Positions 4,878-5,307 of a DNA stretch of 5,307 nt are shown here, piece by piece. The position numbers were made by a program, and so were the translations under genes. Origin of the DNA: Tigheibacillus jepli (GTDB lineage Bacteria > Bacillota > Bacilli > Bacillales > Amphibacillaceae); contig NZ_JAROCA010000106.1 in NCBI RefSeq assembly GCF_030732005.1, forward strand, positions 1 to 5,307, read 5' to 3'. The stretch's first letter is position 1. Every line of letters starts with the position of its first letter. The notes beneath the pieces are model-generated. The model had not been told where the DNA came from. It searched no databases and saw nothing but the letters and a program-made list of their open reading frames with translations.

Positions 4878-4891
4878 GTTAATATATTAAC
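4878..4891. promoter_or_regulatory. Perfect 14-bp palindrome upstream of the 154-residue gene
   Basis: GTTAATATATTAAC is fully self-complementary and lies about 10 bases upstream of the ribosome binding site. AT-rich TATTAT/TATAAA stretches (about 4897-4912) further upstream could supply a -10 element, though I find no clear -35. The position suits an operator for a dimeric repressor, but AT-rich palindromes also arise by chance. Confidence 0.5.
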
Positions 4892-4903
4892 GATTCTATA
4901 ATA

Positions 4904-4932
4904 TTTATAATTTAACACACTCCCTCTATAAT
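4904..4932 (+). promoter_or_regulatory. Weak plus-strand promoter candidate
   Basis: A perfect TATAAT (4927-4932) lies 17 bp after TTTATA (4904-4909), which matches four of six -35 bases. In such AT-rich DNA this can be chance. It is listed because a strong plus-strand terminator with no gene lies about 200 bases downstream. Confidence 0.3.
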
Positions 4933-4938
4933 CTTTTG

Positions 4939-5140
4939 TTGCCGTCAATATGCTCTTGATTTCTTAGAATTACCTATCTACCACTTTGACAAAGTTTGCG
5001 TGGGCAAAGGTAGGTAACCAGTTAATTATAAATTAAGTCGTAAAATAAAAAAACATCGAATTGTATTCATGAAAAGGCCTCTTTCTAATGTATTTGCCTG
5101 CTTAGCATACATTTATGATAGAGCGCCTTTTCTTTTTTTT
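4939..5140 (+). ncRNA. Candidate small RNA ending at an orphan terminator
   Basis: A transcript from the weak promoter at 4904-4932 to the terminator at 5140 would be about 200 bases. It contains no credible reading frame. It includes an imperfect stem at 4970-5017: TTACCT pairs with AGGTAA, and ACC.CTTTG pairs with CAAAGGT. The evidence is indirect. The terminator could equally belong to decayed sequence or to read-through from the left. Confidence 0.3.
5071..5140 (+). terminator. Strong intrinsic terminator with no gene in front of it
   Basis: GAAAAGGC (5071-5078) pairs with GCCTTTTC (5125-5132). Inside it CTCT (5079-5082) pairs with AGAG (5120-5123), and AATGTAT (5087-5093) pairs with ATACATT (5107-5113). 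The stem is followed by eight T's (5133-5140) on the plus strand only, so its direction is clear. No plus-strand gene occurs between 3091 and this point. Confidence 0.85.
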
Positions 5141-5193
5141 CTAGAATTTTGTTCCAAATCCCCGAGAACTATTTTACACATAGTCTATGGGAA

Positions 5194-5229
5194 AGTAAGT
5201 CTGCATCTATATTAAGTTGCGAACTTACT
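5194..5229. other. Two mutually exclusive hairpins
   Basis: AACTTA (5222-5227) can pair with TAAGTT (5213-5218) across a GCG loop. The overlapping ACTTACT (5223-5229) can instead pair with AGTAAGT (5194-5200). Only one can form at a time. The stretch lies between two terminators; no gene follows within the window. Confidence 0.45.
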
Positions 5230-5258
5230 ATTTTAACCCAAGTTTCGGCTAAAAAGCC

Positions 5259-5295
5259 TAGAAATCCCGCTGTGTCGGGATTTCTAATTTTATTT
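5259..5295. terminator. Bidirectional intrinsic terminator
   Basis: TAGAAATCCCG (5259-5269) and CGGGATTTCTA (5276-5286) form a perfect 11-bp stem with a 6-base loop. The plus side is followed by ATTTTATTTT, and the minus side after two bases by GCTTTTT. It probably ends a leftward gene lying beyond the right edge, and would also stop plus-strand transcription. From 4892 to 5307 I see no protein gene on either strand. Confidence 0.8.
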
Positions 5296-5307
5296 TGGTC
5301 ACTACAA

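Noticed and set aside
5069..5216. Plus-strand frame of about 48 codons starting at the ATG at 5069
   Set aside because: No ribosome binding site and it runs through the strong terminator at 5071-5140.

Overview
The window looks like a stretch of a low-to-moderate GC Firmicutes chromosome, most likely Bacillaceae. The reasons are strong AGGAGG-type ribosome binding sites, compact genes separated by intrinsic terminators, and a GC-rich dispersed element of a kind I recall from Bacillaceae intergenic DNA. Species cannot be named from the sequence. About half of the window is non-coding and rich in repeats and hairpins.

Layout. Positions 1-667 hold no gene: a 52-bp tandem array (81-340 plus a partial unit) runs directly into a GC-rich dispersed element (361 to about 466). 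A Gfo/Idh/MocA-family oxidoreductase close to E. coli YhhX follows (668-1684, +) with its terminator. A short gene for a 54-residue protein (2053-2217, -) converges on it, with terminator hairpins between. A macro-domain protein (2540-3091, +) has its own extended -10 promoter and a pair of 16-bp direct repeats upstream. It converges on a universal stress protein gene (3448-3966, -). Upstream of that gene, overlapping divergent promoter candidates (one with a sigma-B-like reading) lie next to a second copy of the dispersed element (4131-4247). A membrane-anchored protein of unknown function (4392-4856, -) follows. The right end (4870-5307) has no gene but holds a 14-bp palindrome, a strong plus-strand terminator with no gene in front of it, switch-like hairpins and a bidirectional terminator.

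The genes appear to be single transcription units rather than one operon. Two have a plausible stress link: the universal stress protein, and the macro-domain protein, which would act on ADP-ribose metabolites. Nothing in the window ties the genes into one pathway. I found no complete undescribed system. The most unusual content is non-coding: the tandem array fused to the dispersed element, the divergent promoter and element pair near 4000-4250, and the orphan terminator near 5071-5140, which may end a small RNA.
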